From Gammaproteobacteria bacterium (GTDB lineage: Bacteria; Pseudomonadota; Gammaproteobacteria; Pseudomonadales; Azotimanducaceae), in NCBI GenBank assembly GCA_028818795.1, contig JAPPND010000011.1, positions 1-48,504 of the forward strand: a stretch of DNA of 48,504 bases. Reading direction: 5' to 3'. Shown here piece by piece: positions 16,840-26,292 of the stretch; the stretch's first letter is position 1; the number at the start of each line of letters is the position of its first letter. A program made the position numbers and the translations under genes. A model generated the notes under the pieces. It ran no database searches, had not been told where the DNA came from, and was given only the letters and a program-made list of their open reading frames with translations.

Positions 16840-18096
16840 CTACATGCTCCGTTCCAGCGCGTCGAGATACCAGTCGACGAACTCGATGCACAGCCTCTCC
16901 TGTTGTGGGTGATACGGACCCGGTTCGAAGAACCGCGAGAGCACGCCTTCGCTGTTGCGCAAGATGAGCGTCTGGTCCTCGCGGGTCGTGCGGTCCCAAA
17001 GCCAGGTCAGCGCATCGCGCTCGTAGTCCCGCCCCTCCTCGGCGTCGCCGCGCACGAACCAGACAAGCTCCATGTCCGTATTGGCGATGCCCCTGGGGAT
17101 GAATCGGTACAGGACGCAGTGGTCAGGATAGTTGAGCATGAACGCCAACGGCCCGAACTGGAAATCGCCGGCGCCGCCATCGTAGCCCTTGAAGTCGCCC
17201 ATCAGGGGTGCCAGCGGTTGGCCGTCCCGGCTGCCGGTCTTGAAGCGGTCGTAGAGCGCGTAGCGCCTGGTGTGCGCGCAGCAGCCGAAGTCCGGCGACG
17301 AACCGTAGACCTGGGAGTGTTCGAGGGTGATTCCGGGCACGCCGGTTGCCTCTTCCGCACGGGCGAGCATCCTGGCGTTCTCACCCGCCACGTCTGCACT
17401 GGGCGCCTCCAAGGTGTGCCGCTTCGCGTAGGCGCGATGGGCCGTCGCGCAGTGGTAGCACTCCAGGTAGTTCTCCAACGCCAGCTTCCAGTTGGCCTCC
17501 ACCGCGTAGTTCTGCCGGTGGGCGATCTTGGCCGTCGGCAAGTCGTAGGGACTCAAGGCGGGTTCGATGTGCTGCAGGGCTGTTTCGAACGACGCCGCAG
17601 CGGGATCGCAGTTGATGAAGATCAGGCCCTCGAATACCGTGCAGCGGGCACGTTTCAACGCATACGCGGAGGGATCAAACCCCACCAGGCGGTCCATGCC
17701 CCGAGCGGATTTGAGCGTGCCGTCGAGTTCGTAGGCCCAACCGTGATAGGGGCAGACGAAGGCCCGACACGTTCCTTCCGGATCGGCGCAGATGCGAGAG
17801 CCCCGATGCCGACAGACATTCGCGAGTGCTTGGATCTCGCCGTTGCCGTCGCGCACCACGATGATGGAATCTTCGCCCAGCTCGAAGAGGAAGTAGCCGC
17901 CGACAGCGGGGACCTGGCTCACGTGGCCGGCATAGAGCCAGCTCTTGAACAGCACTTCGTCGAGTTCCTTGTGGTAGACCCGCTGTGATCGGTAGAAGTA
18001 GGGATCTAGCGCGAAGCCGGGACGTGCTCGTTGCGCCGCGGCATTTGCGGTCAACAAGGCCGGCGACTCATCCAGTTCGGCAGCGATGACGGTCAC
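16840..18096 (-). CDS. Rieske non-heme iron oxygenase, alpha subunit
   Basis: 418 residues. The Rieske cluster CRHRGS...CPYHGW uses Cys95, His97, Cys115 and His118. The mononuclear iron site is in ENYLECYHCATAH (two His), with Asp in the C-terminal domain. Relatives hydroxylate or demethylate aromatic acids, betaines and carnitine; the substrate is not clear. GTG 18096 overlaps the TGA of the upstream reductase gene (GTGA), indicating translational coupling. No ferredoxin/reductase gene is adjacent, but an FAD ferredoxin-reductase-like gene exists at 2062. Confidence 0.88.
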   Translation of the reverse strand: MTVIAAELDESPALLTANAAAQRARPGFALDPYFYRSQRVYHKELDEVLFKSWLYAGHVSQVPAVGGYFLFELGEDSIIVVRDGNGEIQALANVCRHRGSRICADPEGTCRAFVCPYHGWAYELDGTLKSARGMDRLVGFDPSAYALKRARCTVFEGLIFINCDPAAASFETALQHIEPALSPYDLPTAKIAHRQNYAVEANWKLALENYLECYHCATAHRAYAKRHTLEAPSADVAGENARMLARAEEATGVPGITLEHSQVYGSSPDFGCCAHTRRYALYDRFKTGSRDGQPLAPLMGDFKGYDGGAGDFQFGPLAFMLNYPDHCVLYRFIPRGIANTDMELVWFVRGDAEEGRDYERDALTWLWDRTTREDQTLILRNSEGVLSRFFEPGPYHPQQERLCIEFVDWYLDALERSM

Positions 18097-19118
18097 AGGG
18101 AGTCGATCTGGTAGCCGTTCATGGTCACGACGCATTTGCCCACGACGTCCCGGTTCTCCAGCATCCGCATCGCGTCGACGGCCCGTTCGAGGGGAAATCC
18201 CGCGCAGACGTAGGGATCGATGGCGCCACTCTGTGCCAGTTCCCATAACGCTTCCTGGTTGCGGCGTCCCAGTTCGGGGTCTCGGCGGCCAATCTCGCCG
18301 GCGCGTACGCCGATGACGGAGATGCTCTTGATGAGGATCAGGTTTACCGGCGCCGTGGGCCATTGGCCGCTAGTGAAGCCGATGGTCAGGATGCGACCGC
18401 GCCAGTTGACGCAGCGCATGGACTCGTCGAACACGCTGCCGCCCACCGGGTCGTAGATCACGTCGGCACCGCCCGCGCCGGTAATCGCCTTGACTTGGTC
18501 GCGAAAGCCGCCGAGTGAGCCGTCCGGCATCGTGTAGTTGATCACCGCATCCGCACCCCGGGACTTGACGACCGCGAGCTTGTCGTCGCGGCCGCCGGTT
18601 CCGATCACATGGGCGCCGAAGTACTTGCCGAGATCCACGGCGGCCAAGCCGACTCCGCCCGTGGCACCGTGGACCAGTAGCCATTCGCCGGCCTTGAGTT
18701 CACCGCGGACTCGAAGGGCCACATAGGCCGTCATGTAGGCGGTGCTGTACGACGCCGCCTTCTCGTAGTTCATCTTGCCGGGAATGGGCTTGAGACCGGC
18801 GGCCGGGACGTTGGCCCCTTCCACGAAGCCGCCTGCCCGGGACCCGAAGCACACGGCATCGCCTTCCTTCCACCCCGTTACCCCCGGCCCAAGTGCCGCA
18901 ATGTCACCCGATGCCTCGCCACCCGGCGCGAACGGCAGCGCTGGCTTGTGCTGGTACTTCCCTTGGATCATCAGAAGATCGGGGAAGTTGACGGCGCACG
19001 CCTTCAGGCGCACCTGGACCTCGCCGGGTCCCGGGTCGGGGAGGTCCACTTCGTCGAGGGTTACGCTGCCGATGTCCTCGCTGATGGCATGGCAGCGCAC
19101 GGCGTGTATCCGAGTCAT
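18093..19118 (-). CDS. Zinc-free NADPH:quinone reductase-like MDR protein
   Basis: 341-residue medium-chain reductase of the QOR family, lacking zinc ligands. ACAVNFPDLLMIQGKYQ and PFAPGGEASGDIAALG form the N-terminal catalytic domain. GATGGVGLAAVDLGKYFGAHVIGTGGRDDK is the nucleotide-binding site, and DVIYDPVGG follows. It is translationally coupled to the Rieske oxygenase gene, so it may process the oxygenase product or detoxify quinones; that link is inference. Confidence 0.88.
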   Translation of the reverse strand: MTRIHAVRCHAISEDIGSVTLDEVDLPDPGPGEVQVRLKACAVNFPDLLMIQGKYQHKPALPFAPGGEASGDIAALGPGVTGWKEGDAVCFGSRAGGFVEGANVPAAGLKPIPGKMNYEKAASYSTAYMTAYVALRVRGELKAGEWLLVHGATGGVGLAAVDLGKYFGAHVIGTGGRDDKLAVVKSRGADAVINYTMPDGSLGGFRDQVKAITGAGGADVIYDPVGGSVFDESMRCVNWRGRILTIGFTSGQWPTAPVNLILIKSISVIGVRAGEIGRRDPELGRRNQEALWELAQSGAIDPYVCAGFPLERAVDAMRMLENRDVVGKCVVTMNGYQIDSL

Positions 19119-19179
19119 TCCGCGTTCGGCAATCCGTGAAACCCAGTGAACATTGTGGCAAAGATCCCGGCCACGCGGA

Positions 19180-19635
19180 TTATGGTTGTGGCCCCGCTGA
19201 TCGCGGGATCAGGAACTCCTCGAGGAACTGCCGGGGCGTGACCACGCGGGAGTGCGGCCGCGGGTTCGAAACCAGTAGTTGATCTCCTGTCACGAGACAC
19301 GCTTGGCGGTGGGCGGCGAGTGGCGCCCACAGGTGATTGTCACCAGAATCCGGGGCAGTGTCGGTAGCAGCGGGGTCGCGCCAGACGCTGTTGGCGACAA
19401 GATCGGTTAGATCGGTTAGGAAGCGATCGAGTTGCTCGTCCGTCCAGCCATGGATTCGGGCAATTCGGGAGCGACGCAGGATACCGGCGTACTCATGCAG
19501 CAGTTCCGGGGAAAGGGAGTAGAGGAAGCCTCCATCCAGCATGGCGTCGACAATGCGGGCGGGCGGGCTGTCCAAGTCACTGGCCATCACCCCGGAGACA
19601 ACGACGTTCGTGTCGACAATGTAGACGGTCGTCAT
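19180..19635 (-). CDS. PIN-domain toxin (COG1569 type)
   Basis: 151 residues. VYIVDTNVVVSGVM carries the first Asp. ELLHEYAGILRRSRI supplies the conserved Glu region. DSGDNHLWAPLAAHRQACLVTGDQLLVS has the third and fourth acidic residues. It is a putative Mg-dependent ribonuclease toxin and appears full length. Its antitoxin gene lies 39 bp upstream on the same strand but is 5-prime truncated, so the pair may be unbalanced or silent. Confidence 0.8.
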   Translation of the reverse strand: MTTVYIVDTNVVVSGVMASDLDSPPARIVDAMLDGGFLYSLSPELLHEYAGILRRSRIARIHGWTDEQLDRFLTDLTDLVANSVWRDPAATDTAPDSGDNHLWAPLAAHRQACLVTGDQLLVSNPRPHSRVVTPRQFLEEFLIPRSAGPQP

Positions 19636-19674
19636 CGGCCGACGGCTCCGGACTCGCCGCCAAACGGGGTTGCG

Positions 19675-19884
19675 CTAGTCGCCCTGCCGAAATCGACGCG
19701 TCTCCTCGAGAGCCAACGTCATCGCCTGAGCCGAATCAAGCGGGGAACGAGCTCGCGCATCGGCAACGATCTGCCGCACCGTGTCGGACGGTTGGATACC
19801 CCGCAGTTCGAGGCTCTCCTCGATGATCGAGGCCATGGACCGGTTCTGCCGCGCAGCGGCTTCCTTCAATGCACGATGCGTACC
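19675..19884 (-). pseudogene. 5-prime truncated RHH antitoxin of the PIN toxin
   Basis: The frame reads THRALKEAAARQNRSMASIIEESLELRGI then a C-terminal tail ending RRFRQGD. This is the helix part and tail of a ribbon-helix-helix antitoxin. The expected N-terminal strand (typically a start Met and LKLPEE-type residues before THRALKE) is absent: upstream of 19884 the frame gives an unrelated NSPSSG. The first in-frame ATG is 19836, inside the second helix; a TTG lies at the LKEA position. The breakpoint coincides with the start of an opposite-strand coding-like tail. Confidence 0.65.
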
Positions 19885-19886
19885 GC

Positions 19887-20194
19887 TTGAGGGGGAATTC
19901 GGGAACGGTCGGACATTCCTGGCGGAGAACGCATGGGAAGAGCTTGAAACGTGGACATTGGCTGGCCTCGACCTCCCGGCAGCGTGGCGCTGGTCCCAAG
20001 TCCGCGCCGCAGTGGACGTCAAGGAGCGCTACTTTGACAGGATCGCACACGCGAGGGGCGTCGACGACGCCCCCGGCGGCGGCCGCAAGCCGCTTGGAGA
20101 AGAGGCAGCGCGGCGCATTGACGCGATCCGACAAAAGTGTCGCGAGGACTTCGACTCCCTCGCCCGCCGCATAGAAGCTGTGATTGGCGACTAA
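19887..20194 (+). pseudogene. C-terminal fragment of an unknown protein
   Basis: An open forward frame reading EFGNGRTFLAENAWEELETW to RRIEAVIGD-stop has coding-like composition: amphipathic helices, low-complexity free, many charged residues. It has no plausible start and begins where the antitoxin on the other strand breaks off. I do not recognise the family. It may be the 3-prime end of a gene brought in by the same rearrangement. The rest of the gap to 20262 shows nothing. Confidence 0.35.
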
Positions 20195-20262
20195 TCCACT
20201 ACGGCGACCGCGACCTGAACATCCCGTTGCCTCGCGTCTTGGTCACGGTTGTCTCGAGACAA

Positions 20263-21045
20263 TCATCCAATCCGCGCCACGGCTCGCTTCGTCAGCACGC
20301 CAACCAGATGGCCCCGGAACTCCGCGGAAGCGTGGATATCCGAGTTGAACTCGCTATGGTCCACCCCGACGCCGTCCACGGCTCCCGGCGAGAAGTCCGT
20401 CGCCAAGGCCTCCTCCAACGCCGTCGCCCGGAACGCACACGCTCCGGCACCCGTGACGCCGACGCAGACGCAGTCGCCGCAGCGCGCGACCATTACCCCG
20501 ACAACGGCGTACCGCGACGCGGGGTTCGGGAACTTCTCGTAGGCGGCGGCATCCGGGACGCAGAAGTCCACCGAGGTCACGATCTCGCCATCGTGCAAGG
20601 CCGTCTCGAACAAGCCGGTGAAGTAGTCGCCGCCCGCGATGGACCGGTTGGCCGTGTGCACCGTGGCACCGAGCGCGACCACCGCCGCCGGGTAGTCCGC
20701 CGCCGGGTCGCTGTTGGCGATGGAACCGCCGATCGTGCCGCGATTGCGGACATGGGCATCGCCGATTCGGCTCGCCAAGTCGGCCAGCGCCGGAATCGCG
20801 TCGCTGGCCGCCACTTCCCCGTGGCGCGTCATCCCGCCCACCGAAACCGTACCGTCGTTCAGGGTCACACCCGTCAGACCGGGAATCGCACCGAGATCGA
20901 TGACATCGCTCGGGCTCGCGAGGCGTTGCTTCAGGGTCGGAATCAGCGTCATGCCGCCGGACAGGTAGACCCCATCTTCGGCACCGGCCATGAGGCTAGT
21001 GGCCTCGTCCAGCGTGGAAGGTCTGTGGTAGTTGAACTGGTACAT
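20263..21045 (-). CDS. Molybdenum hydroxylase FAD-binding subunit (CoxM-like)
   Basis: 260 residues, FAD-binding PCMH domain. MYQFNYHRPSTLDEATSLM is the usual N-terminus. The FAD motif is LSGGMTLIPTLKQRL, and the second FAD motif RNRGTIGGSIANSDPAADYP. It transfers electrons from the iron-sulfur subunit to the acceptor. It is the last gene of the G-S-L-M operon, 2 bp after the large subunit. It is slightly shorter than typical CoxM (about 285); the C-terminus ends early but both FAD motifs are intact. Confidence 0.9.
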   Translation of the reverse strand: MYQFNYHRPSTLDEATSLMAGAEDGVYLSGGMTLIPTLKQRLASPSDVIDLGAIPGLTGVTLNDGTVSVGGMTRHGEVAASDAIPALADLASRIGDAHVRNRGTIGGSIANSDPAADYPAAVVALGATVHTANRSIAGGDYFTGLFETALHDGEIVTSVDFCVPDAAAYEKFPNPASRYAVVGVMVARCGDCVCVGVTGAGACAFRATALEEALATDFSPGAVDGVGVDHSEFNSDIHASAEFRGHLVGVLTKRAVARIG

Positions 21046-21047
21046 CT

Positions 21048-23396
21048 CTATTCCCCCCTTGCGGCGCGCCAAACGGTTTCCGGTGTCGCCGGCATCGGTA
21101 CGCTGGCGACGCCGAGCGCGTCGGTGACGGCATTCATTACTGCGGCGGTCGAGCCGATGGCACCCGCCTCGCCGCACCCCTTCACGCCGAGCGGGTTGTG
21201 CGTACACGGCGTCACCGTGGTGTCCACCGTGAAACTCGGCAGATCGTCGGCGCGGGGCATGGTGTAGTCCATGTACGAGCCGGAGAGGAGTTGCCCGGTG
21301 TCGTCGTAGACGCCGTGCTCCAACAGCGCCTGGCCGATGCCCTGGGCGAGGCCGCCGTGCACCTGGCCTTCGACGATCATCGGGTTCACGACGTGACCGA
21401 AGTCGTCCACCGCCACGAAGTCGACGATGTCGACGACGCCGGTGTCCGGGTCGACCTCCACTTCGCAGATGTGCGCCCCCGCGGGGTAGGTGAAATTCGG
21501 CGGATCGTAGAACGCCTTCTCCGAGAGGCCGGGCTCGAGTTCCTCCAGCGGGTAGTTCTGGGGGACGTAGGCCGCAAACGCCACTTCCGGGAAGGTAATG
21601 GACTGGTTGGAGTCGACGACGGTGAAGGTGCCGTCGGCGAATTCCATCTGGTCCTCCTGCGCCTCGAGTATGTGCGCCGCGATCTTCTTGCCCTTGGCGA
21701 TGATCTTGTCGGTGGCCGAGATGATGGCCGAGCCACCTACCGCCAGCGACCGCGAGCCGTAGGTGCCGAGGGCGTAGTCGGAGCGTCCGGTGTCGCCGTG
21801 CAGCACGGTGACGTTCTCGAACGGCACGCCGAGCTTGTCGGAGATGATCTGCGCGAATGTCGTCTCGTGGCTTTGGCCGTGGCTGTGCGATCCCGTGACC
21901 ACCGTCACCGAACCGGTGACGTCCACGCGGACCTCGCCGACCTCGAACAGCCCGACGCCGGCACCCAGGGAAATCGCCACCTGGGAAGGCGCGAGCCCGC
22001 ATGCCTCGATGTAGCAGGAGAAGCCGATGCCGCGTTTCCTGCCGGCCGATTCCGAGGCCGCACGCCGGGCACCGAACCCGGCGTAGTCGATGTGCTCGAG
22101 CGCCTTGTCGAGACTCGCCTCGTAGTCGCCGGTGTCGTAGGTGAGCGCCACAGGCGTGTCGTACGGGAAGTCGCCGGGCTGGATGAAGTTCCGCCGCCGG
22201 ATCTCCGCCGGGTCGATACTCATCTCCCGGGCCGCCGTCTCCACGCAGCGCTCCACCACGTAGGTCGCCTCGGGTCGACCGGCACCGCGGTAGGCGTCGA
22301 CCGGGGCGGTATTGGTATAGAGGGATTGCACTTCGACGTAGATCGCCGGCGTCGTGTATTGCCCTGCCATCAGCGTGCCGTACAGGTAGGTCGGCACGGA
22401 CGAGGCGAAGGTCGAGAGATAGGCGCCCATATTCGCCTTCGTCTTGACGCGCAGCCCGAGGAACTTGCCGTCTTGGGCCAAGGCGAGTTGCGCCGTGGTG
22501 ACGTGGTCGCGTCCGTGACAGTCCGCCAGGAAGGACTCCGATCGCTCCGCGCGCCACTTGACCGGCCGGCGTACCTTGCCCGCGGCCCAGATGACGGCGG
22601 TTTCCTCCGCGTAGACGAAGATCTTGGAACCGAAACCGCCGCCCACGTCCGGGGAAATCACCCGAAGGCGCGCTTCCGGCGCGACGTTGACGAAGGCCGC
22701 CAGCACGAGTCGCTCCAGGTGCGGGTTCTGCGACGTGGTGTGCAGCGTGTAGGTGCCCGCCGCCGCGTCGTACTCGCCGAGCGCCGCTCGCGGCTCGATG
22801 GCGTTGGGGATCAAGCGGTTGTTGACGATGTCCACCGTGGCCACGTGGTCGGCATTGTCGAAGGCCGCGTCGGTGGCTGCCTTGTCGCCGAGTTCCCAGT
22901 CGTAGGCCTGGTTGTTCGGAACGGATTCGTGGATCTGATCCGCCGATGCCGCCGTGGCCAGATCAACCACCGCCGGAAGTTCCTCGAAGTCCGCGTCCAC
23001 GGCTTCCGCGCCGTTCTTGGCGGCTTCCAGGGTCTCGCCGATGACCACCGCATAGGGTTCGCCGACGTAGTTGACGGCCTGGGTCGCGATCGGCGGGTGC
23101 GGCGGCGCGACCATGTCCGAGCCGTCCTTCGACTTCACCAGCCAGCCGCAGGGCAGGTCGCCGATCTCGTCGGCGGCCAGATCGGCCCCCGTGAAGACCG
23201 CCACCACACCGTCCGTCGCGGCCGCAGCCGCGGTGTCGACGCCGTTAATCTTGGCGCGTGGGTATGGCGAGCGAACGAACACCGCGTAGGTCTGTCCCGC
23301 CGCATTGATGTCGTCGGTGTAGTTCCCCGCCCCGGTGATGAAGCGGGCGTCCTCTTTGCGCTTGACGGAGGCGCCGATGCCTGTTTCTGATGCCAT
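21048..23396 (-). CDS. Molybdenum hydroxylase large subunit (form II CoxL-like)
   Basis: 782-residue molybdopterin-cytosine-dinucleotide subunit of the xanthine dehydrogenase/CO dehydrogenase family. The active-site loop reads AYRGAGR (about residues 366-372), the signature of form II CoxL. True CO dehydrogenases (form I) carry AYxCSFR with the copper-binding Cys. GGGFGSK, the [16 protein letters not shown] cofactor loop and the C-terminal [13 protein letters not shown] with its catalytic Glu are present. The likely reaction is hydroxylation of an N-heterocycle or aldehyde, not CO oxidation; substrate unknown. Confidence 0.9.
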   Translation of the reverse strand: MASETGIGASVKRKEDARFITGAGNYTDDINAAGQTYAVFVRSPYPRAKINGVDTAAAAATDGVVAVFTGADLAADEIGDLPCGWLVKSKDGSDMVAPPHPPIATQAVNYVGEPYAVVIGETLEAAKNGAEAVDADFEELPAVVDLATAASADQIHESVPNNQAYDWELGDKAATDAAFDNADHVATVDIVNNRLIPNAIEPRAALGEYDAAAGTYTLHTTSQNPHLERLVLAAFVNVAPEARLRVISPDVGGGFGSKIFVYAEETAVIWAAGKVRRPVKWRAERSESFLADCHGRDHVTTAQLALAQDGKFLGLRVKTKANMGAYLSTFASSVPTYLYGTLMAGQYTTPAIYVEVQSLYTNTAPVDAYRGAGRPEATYVVERCVETAAREMSIDPAEIRRRNFIQPGDFPYDTPVALTYDTGDYEASLDKALEHIDYAGFGARRAASESAGRKRGIGFSCYIEACGLAPSQVAISLGAGVGLFEVGEVRVDVTGSVTVVTGSHSHGQSHETTFAQIISDKLGVPFENVTVLHGDTGRSDYALGTYGSRSLAVGGSAIISATDKIIAKGKKIAAHILEAQEDQMEFADGTFTVVDSNQSITFPEVAFAAYVPQNYPLEELEPGLSEKAFYDPPNFTYPAGAHICEVEVDPDTGVVDIVDFVAVDDFGHVVNPMIVEGQVHGGLAQGIGQALLEHGVYDDTGQLLSGSYMDYTMPRADDLPSFTVDTTVTPCTHNPLGVKGCGEAGAIGSTAAVMNAVTDALGVASVPMPATPETVWRAARGE

Positions 23397-23408
23397 GGTC
23401 TCCTCCCC

Positions 23409-23870
<462 letters not shown>

Positions 23871-23921
23871 TGTCCTATCCCTCCGAATGAATGCATCAAG
23901 GAACGATGCCGATTACAACCA

Positions 23922-24377
23922 TTACGCCGTGTCAAAGTCCACCTTGATGCGTTCGAAAAACCGCGCCGCCATCTTGCGCGCCGCCGCATCCACCAACCGG
24001 GAGCCGATCTGGGCGAGCTTGCCGCCGATGTTGCCGTTGATCTGATAGGTGAGCAGGGTCTCGTCCCCGTCATCGCCCGCGACCTCCTCGAGGTTGACCA
24101 AGGCGCTGCCCTTGGCGAAGCCGGCGGCACCGCCCTTGACCTCGACGTCGAGGCGATAGCTCTCGGGTTCGACCACGTCATTGAGCGAGATCGCGGCTTT
24201 GAACGTCGCCTTGACCGGCCCCACCTTGGCGCCGACCTCGGCTTCGTATTCGCCGTCGCCGACCCGCGTCATCGATTTGCAGCCGTCCAGGCAACGGGAG
24301 AGCACCTCGGGATCGTTCAGCGCCCGCCAAACCCGGTCTCTCGGCTGCGCGATGCGACTCTCGCCGGCCTGCTCCAC
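23922..24377 (-). CDS. CoxG-family SRPBCC protein
   Basis: 151 residues: GESRIAQPRDRVWRALNDPEVLSRCLDGC is the classic CoxG N-terminus, and NIGGKLAQIGSRLVDAAARKMAARFFE the C-terminal helix. CoxG proteins assist or anchor CO dehydrogenase-type enzymes at the membrane; the exact role here is not shown. The frame is open to ATG 24425, but GTG 24377 (VEQAGESRI) aligns with the family start (MEMTGEQRI) and has GGGGGAAGG just upstream. First gene of the operon, 51 bp before the iron-sulfur subunit. Confidence 0.85.
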   Translation of the reverse strand: MEQAGESRIAQPRDRVWRALNDPEVLSRCLDGCKSMTRVGDGEYEAEVGAKVGPVKATFKAAISLNDVVEPESYRLDVEVKGGAAGFAKGSALVNLEEVAGDDGDETLLTYQINGNIGGKLAQIGSRLVDAAARKMAARFFERIKVDFDTA

Positions 24378-24502
24378 GCCTTCCCCCGGACGCGGCCACT
24401 TCGGGCTAACTCTCGCACAATCCAATGGCGGGTAAAAGAACTCGGCGGCGGCGTCCGAAAAAGTCGACAGGCTGCTAGGCTTGCCGCGGAGGGTGAGACC
24501 AA
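24378..24502. promoter_or_regulatory. Divergent promoter region, Mo-hydroxylase operon / MFS gene
   Basis: 125 bp between divergent genes that may share regulation. A strong GGAGG ribosome site (about 24488-24492) precedes the MFS ATG. I could not confirm -10/-35 elements or an operator. Confidence 0.4.
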
Positions 24503-26062
24503 ATGGCTGAAACTGCGCTGACCACGGCGGCGGCGCCGAAATCGGATCGACGACCGCTGACCAAGTTCACGTTGGCCTCCTACGGGGCGCCGGCGGCGCC
24601 GTTGGCACTCGCCGGTTTGCCGATGGCCGTCTACCTGCCGGTGATCTACGCCGACTCCGACGGCTTCGCGCTGTCGCTGGGCATCGTCGGCCTGTTGATC
24701 GGGCTATCCCGCCTGTCCGATGTGGTCACCGATCCGTTGATTGGCTACCTGTCCGACAAGTGGAAGACGCGCTGGGGTCGACGCAAGCCGTGGGTGCTCC
24801 TCGGCACGCCGATTTTCGCCCTCGGCATGTGGTTCCTGTTCATGCCGCCCTTCGAGTTCAGCGACATCACCGTGTTTGGCGCAACGTTCTCCAACGGCTA
24901 CATCTGGATGTTCGGCATGCTCACGGTGTTCTACATCGGGTCGACCATCAAGGACCTGCCGTTCTCGGCGTGGGGGGCTGAACTCTCGAACGAATACCAT
25001 GAGCGCACGCTCATCATGAGCTGGAAGGAGGGCCTAGGGACCTTTGGCTCGCTGATCTCGTCCTTCATTCCCCTTTTCATCCTCTTCTTCGGCCAAGTCA
25101 AGGCCACCGATGCCGTTTTCTGGCTGGTGCTGGTGATGTGCATCTCGATGCCAATCGTCAACGTGAACTGCCTAGTGGTCGTGCCCGAGTGGCGGGTCGT
25201 GGAACGGCCCAAACGCATCGGCGTGTTCGAGGGTTTGAAGATCGTCGTCAAGAACAAGCCCTACATGATCCTGGTGATCGTGTTCGCGCTCGGTGCGATC
25301 GGGTCGGCCATGACCAACAGCCTTTCGCTGTTTTTCGTCAAGCACGTGATGCAGGTCGGGGAGTTGTACGGCGCCTACCTCGCGCCGTACTTCGTTTCCC
25401 AGATCGCCGCGATTCCGCTTTGGTTCAAGTTGTCGCGCCGGGTCGGCAAGCACAAGGCGATCATGTGGGCCATCGGTTGGTATTCGCTGTGGTCGTCCTT
25501 TATCCCGCTGGTGATGATCGCTCCCTCGGACTGGTTCGCGCTCTTCGAGCTTGAGAAATACATGGGATTCCTCTCGGCGGATTTCCAAATCAAAGCAGCG
25601 ACCTACTTGACGGGGGTCGAGAGCGGCAAGCTGCCGGTCTACCTGGTCGTCATGTGTCTCAAGGGATCCGCCATCGGCGCGCTCTCCGCCATACCCTTCG
25701 CGATGTGCGCGGACGTGGTCGACGTCGACACGGTGGAGACCGGCCAACGCCGCGCCGGCGCCTACATGGCGATCTGGTCCATGGTGAAGAAGGGTGCCTA
25801 CGCGCTCGGAACGACCATCGGTCTGGCGCTGGTCGTGTACTGGGGTTTCGACTCGCTAGCCGAACCGCGCGAGACCACCAATACACCCTTCTCGTTGCTG
25901 ATGCTGGCCTGTACCTATTCCGTGCTTCCCGCGCTGATCAAATTTGCCAGCATGCCCCTGTTGTGGGTCTATCCGCTGACCGAGGACAAGCTCCAAGAGG
26001 TGCAGACGGAGATCCGGGCAAAGCACGGCATCGGGGACGCGGGACGGGCCGCCGCCCATTAG
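24503..26062 (+). CDS. MFS/GPH-type transporter
   Basis: 519 residues with about 12 membrane segments. The loop after helices 2-3, SRLSDVVTDPLIGYLSDKWKTRWGRRKPWVLLG, is the glycoside-pentoside-hexuronide (MelB-like, MFS_2) signature, including the Asp-Pro and RRKP motifs. The C-terminal half repeats the pattern (ADVVDVDTVETGQRRAGAYMAIW). Substrate unknown. Divergent from the molybdenum hydroxylase operon, so it may import that enzyme's substrate. Confidence 0.88.
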   Translation: MAETALTTAAAPKSDRRPLTKFTLASYGAPAAPLALAGLPMAVYLPVIYADSDGFALSLGIVGLLIGLSRLSDVVTDPLIGYLSDKWKTRWGRRKPWVLLGTPIFALGMWFLFMPPFEFSDITVFGATFSNGYIWMFGMLTVFYIGSTIKDLPFSAWGAELSNEYHERTLIMSWKEGLGTFGSLISSFIPLFILFFGQVKATDAVFWLVLVMCISMPIVNVNCLVVVPEWRVVERPKRIGVFEGLKIVVKNKPYMILVIVFALGAIGSAMTNSLSLFFVKHVMQVGELYGAYLAPYFVSQIAAIPLWFKLSRRVGKHKAIMWAIGWYSLWSSFIPLVMIAPSDWFALFELEKYMGFLSADFQIKAATYLTGVESGKLPVYLVVMCLKGSAIGALSAIPFAMCADVVDVDTVETGQRRAGAYMAIWSMVKKGAYALGTTIGLALVVYWGFDSLAEPRETTNTPFSLLMLACTYSVLPALIKFASMPLLWVYPLTEDKLQEVQTEIRAKHGIGDAGRAAAH

Positions 26063-26230
26063 CGACTCTCATCCCGTAAGGTCGACCCGGCATTCGGACG
26101 ACGGTACTGACGGGCGACAAGCTTTCTATCCGCTGTAGGGCCGGCCAGGGTCCGTAGCAATATTCGAACTCCGATCGAACTGGCTGTAGGCCGTGCAAAA
26201 TGCGATCAGCGAGCGCACGGACCAGCCGTT

Positions 26231-26248
26231 GCAGGACCCATTTCCTGC
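26231..26248. promoter_or_regulatory. Inverted repeat upstream of the BpsA-like gene
   Basis: GCAGGA, 6-bp spacer, TCCTGC: a perfect 6-bp dyad about 45 bp before the predicted transcription start. It could be an operator or chance. The remainder of the 230-bp gap (26063-26292) shows no gene. Confidence 0.3.
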
Positions 26249-26280
26249 CTGTCAACGACGCCCCAAGCACGCACCGTGTC

Positions 26281-26286
26281 TATAAT
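26281..26286 (+). promoter_or_regulatory. TATAAT -10 box, possible leaderless start
   Basis: A perfect TATAAT lies 6 bp before ATG 26293, so transcription would begin at or next to the start codon. No Shine-Dalgarno sequence is present, consistent with a leaderless mRNA. No good -35 box was found at the usual spacing. Confidence 0.4.
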
Positions 26287-26292
26287 GCGAAC

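Noticed and set aside
21046-22557. 500 extra residues upstream of the CoxM-like protein
   Set aside because: Arg/Gly-rich shadow of the CoxL gene in another frame; the family start MYQFNYHRP is at 21045.
21198-23390. A 730-residue open frame antisense to the CoxL-like gene
   Set aside because: High-GC shadow frame rich in Arg, His and Gly with no domain logic; the opposite strand encodes a complete conserved enzyme.
21048-23396. True aerobic CO dehydrogenase
   Set aside because: The active-site loop is AYRGAGR (form II), without the Cys required for the Mo-Cu site.
26200-26292. Upstream start for the BpsA-like gene
   Set aside because: No ribosome site, and the TATAAT box lies within this extension.
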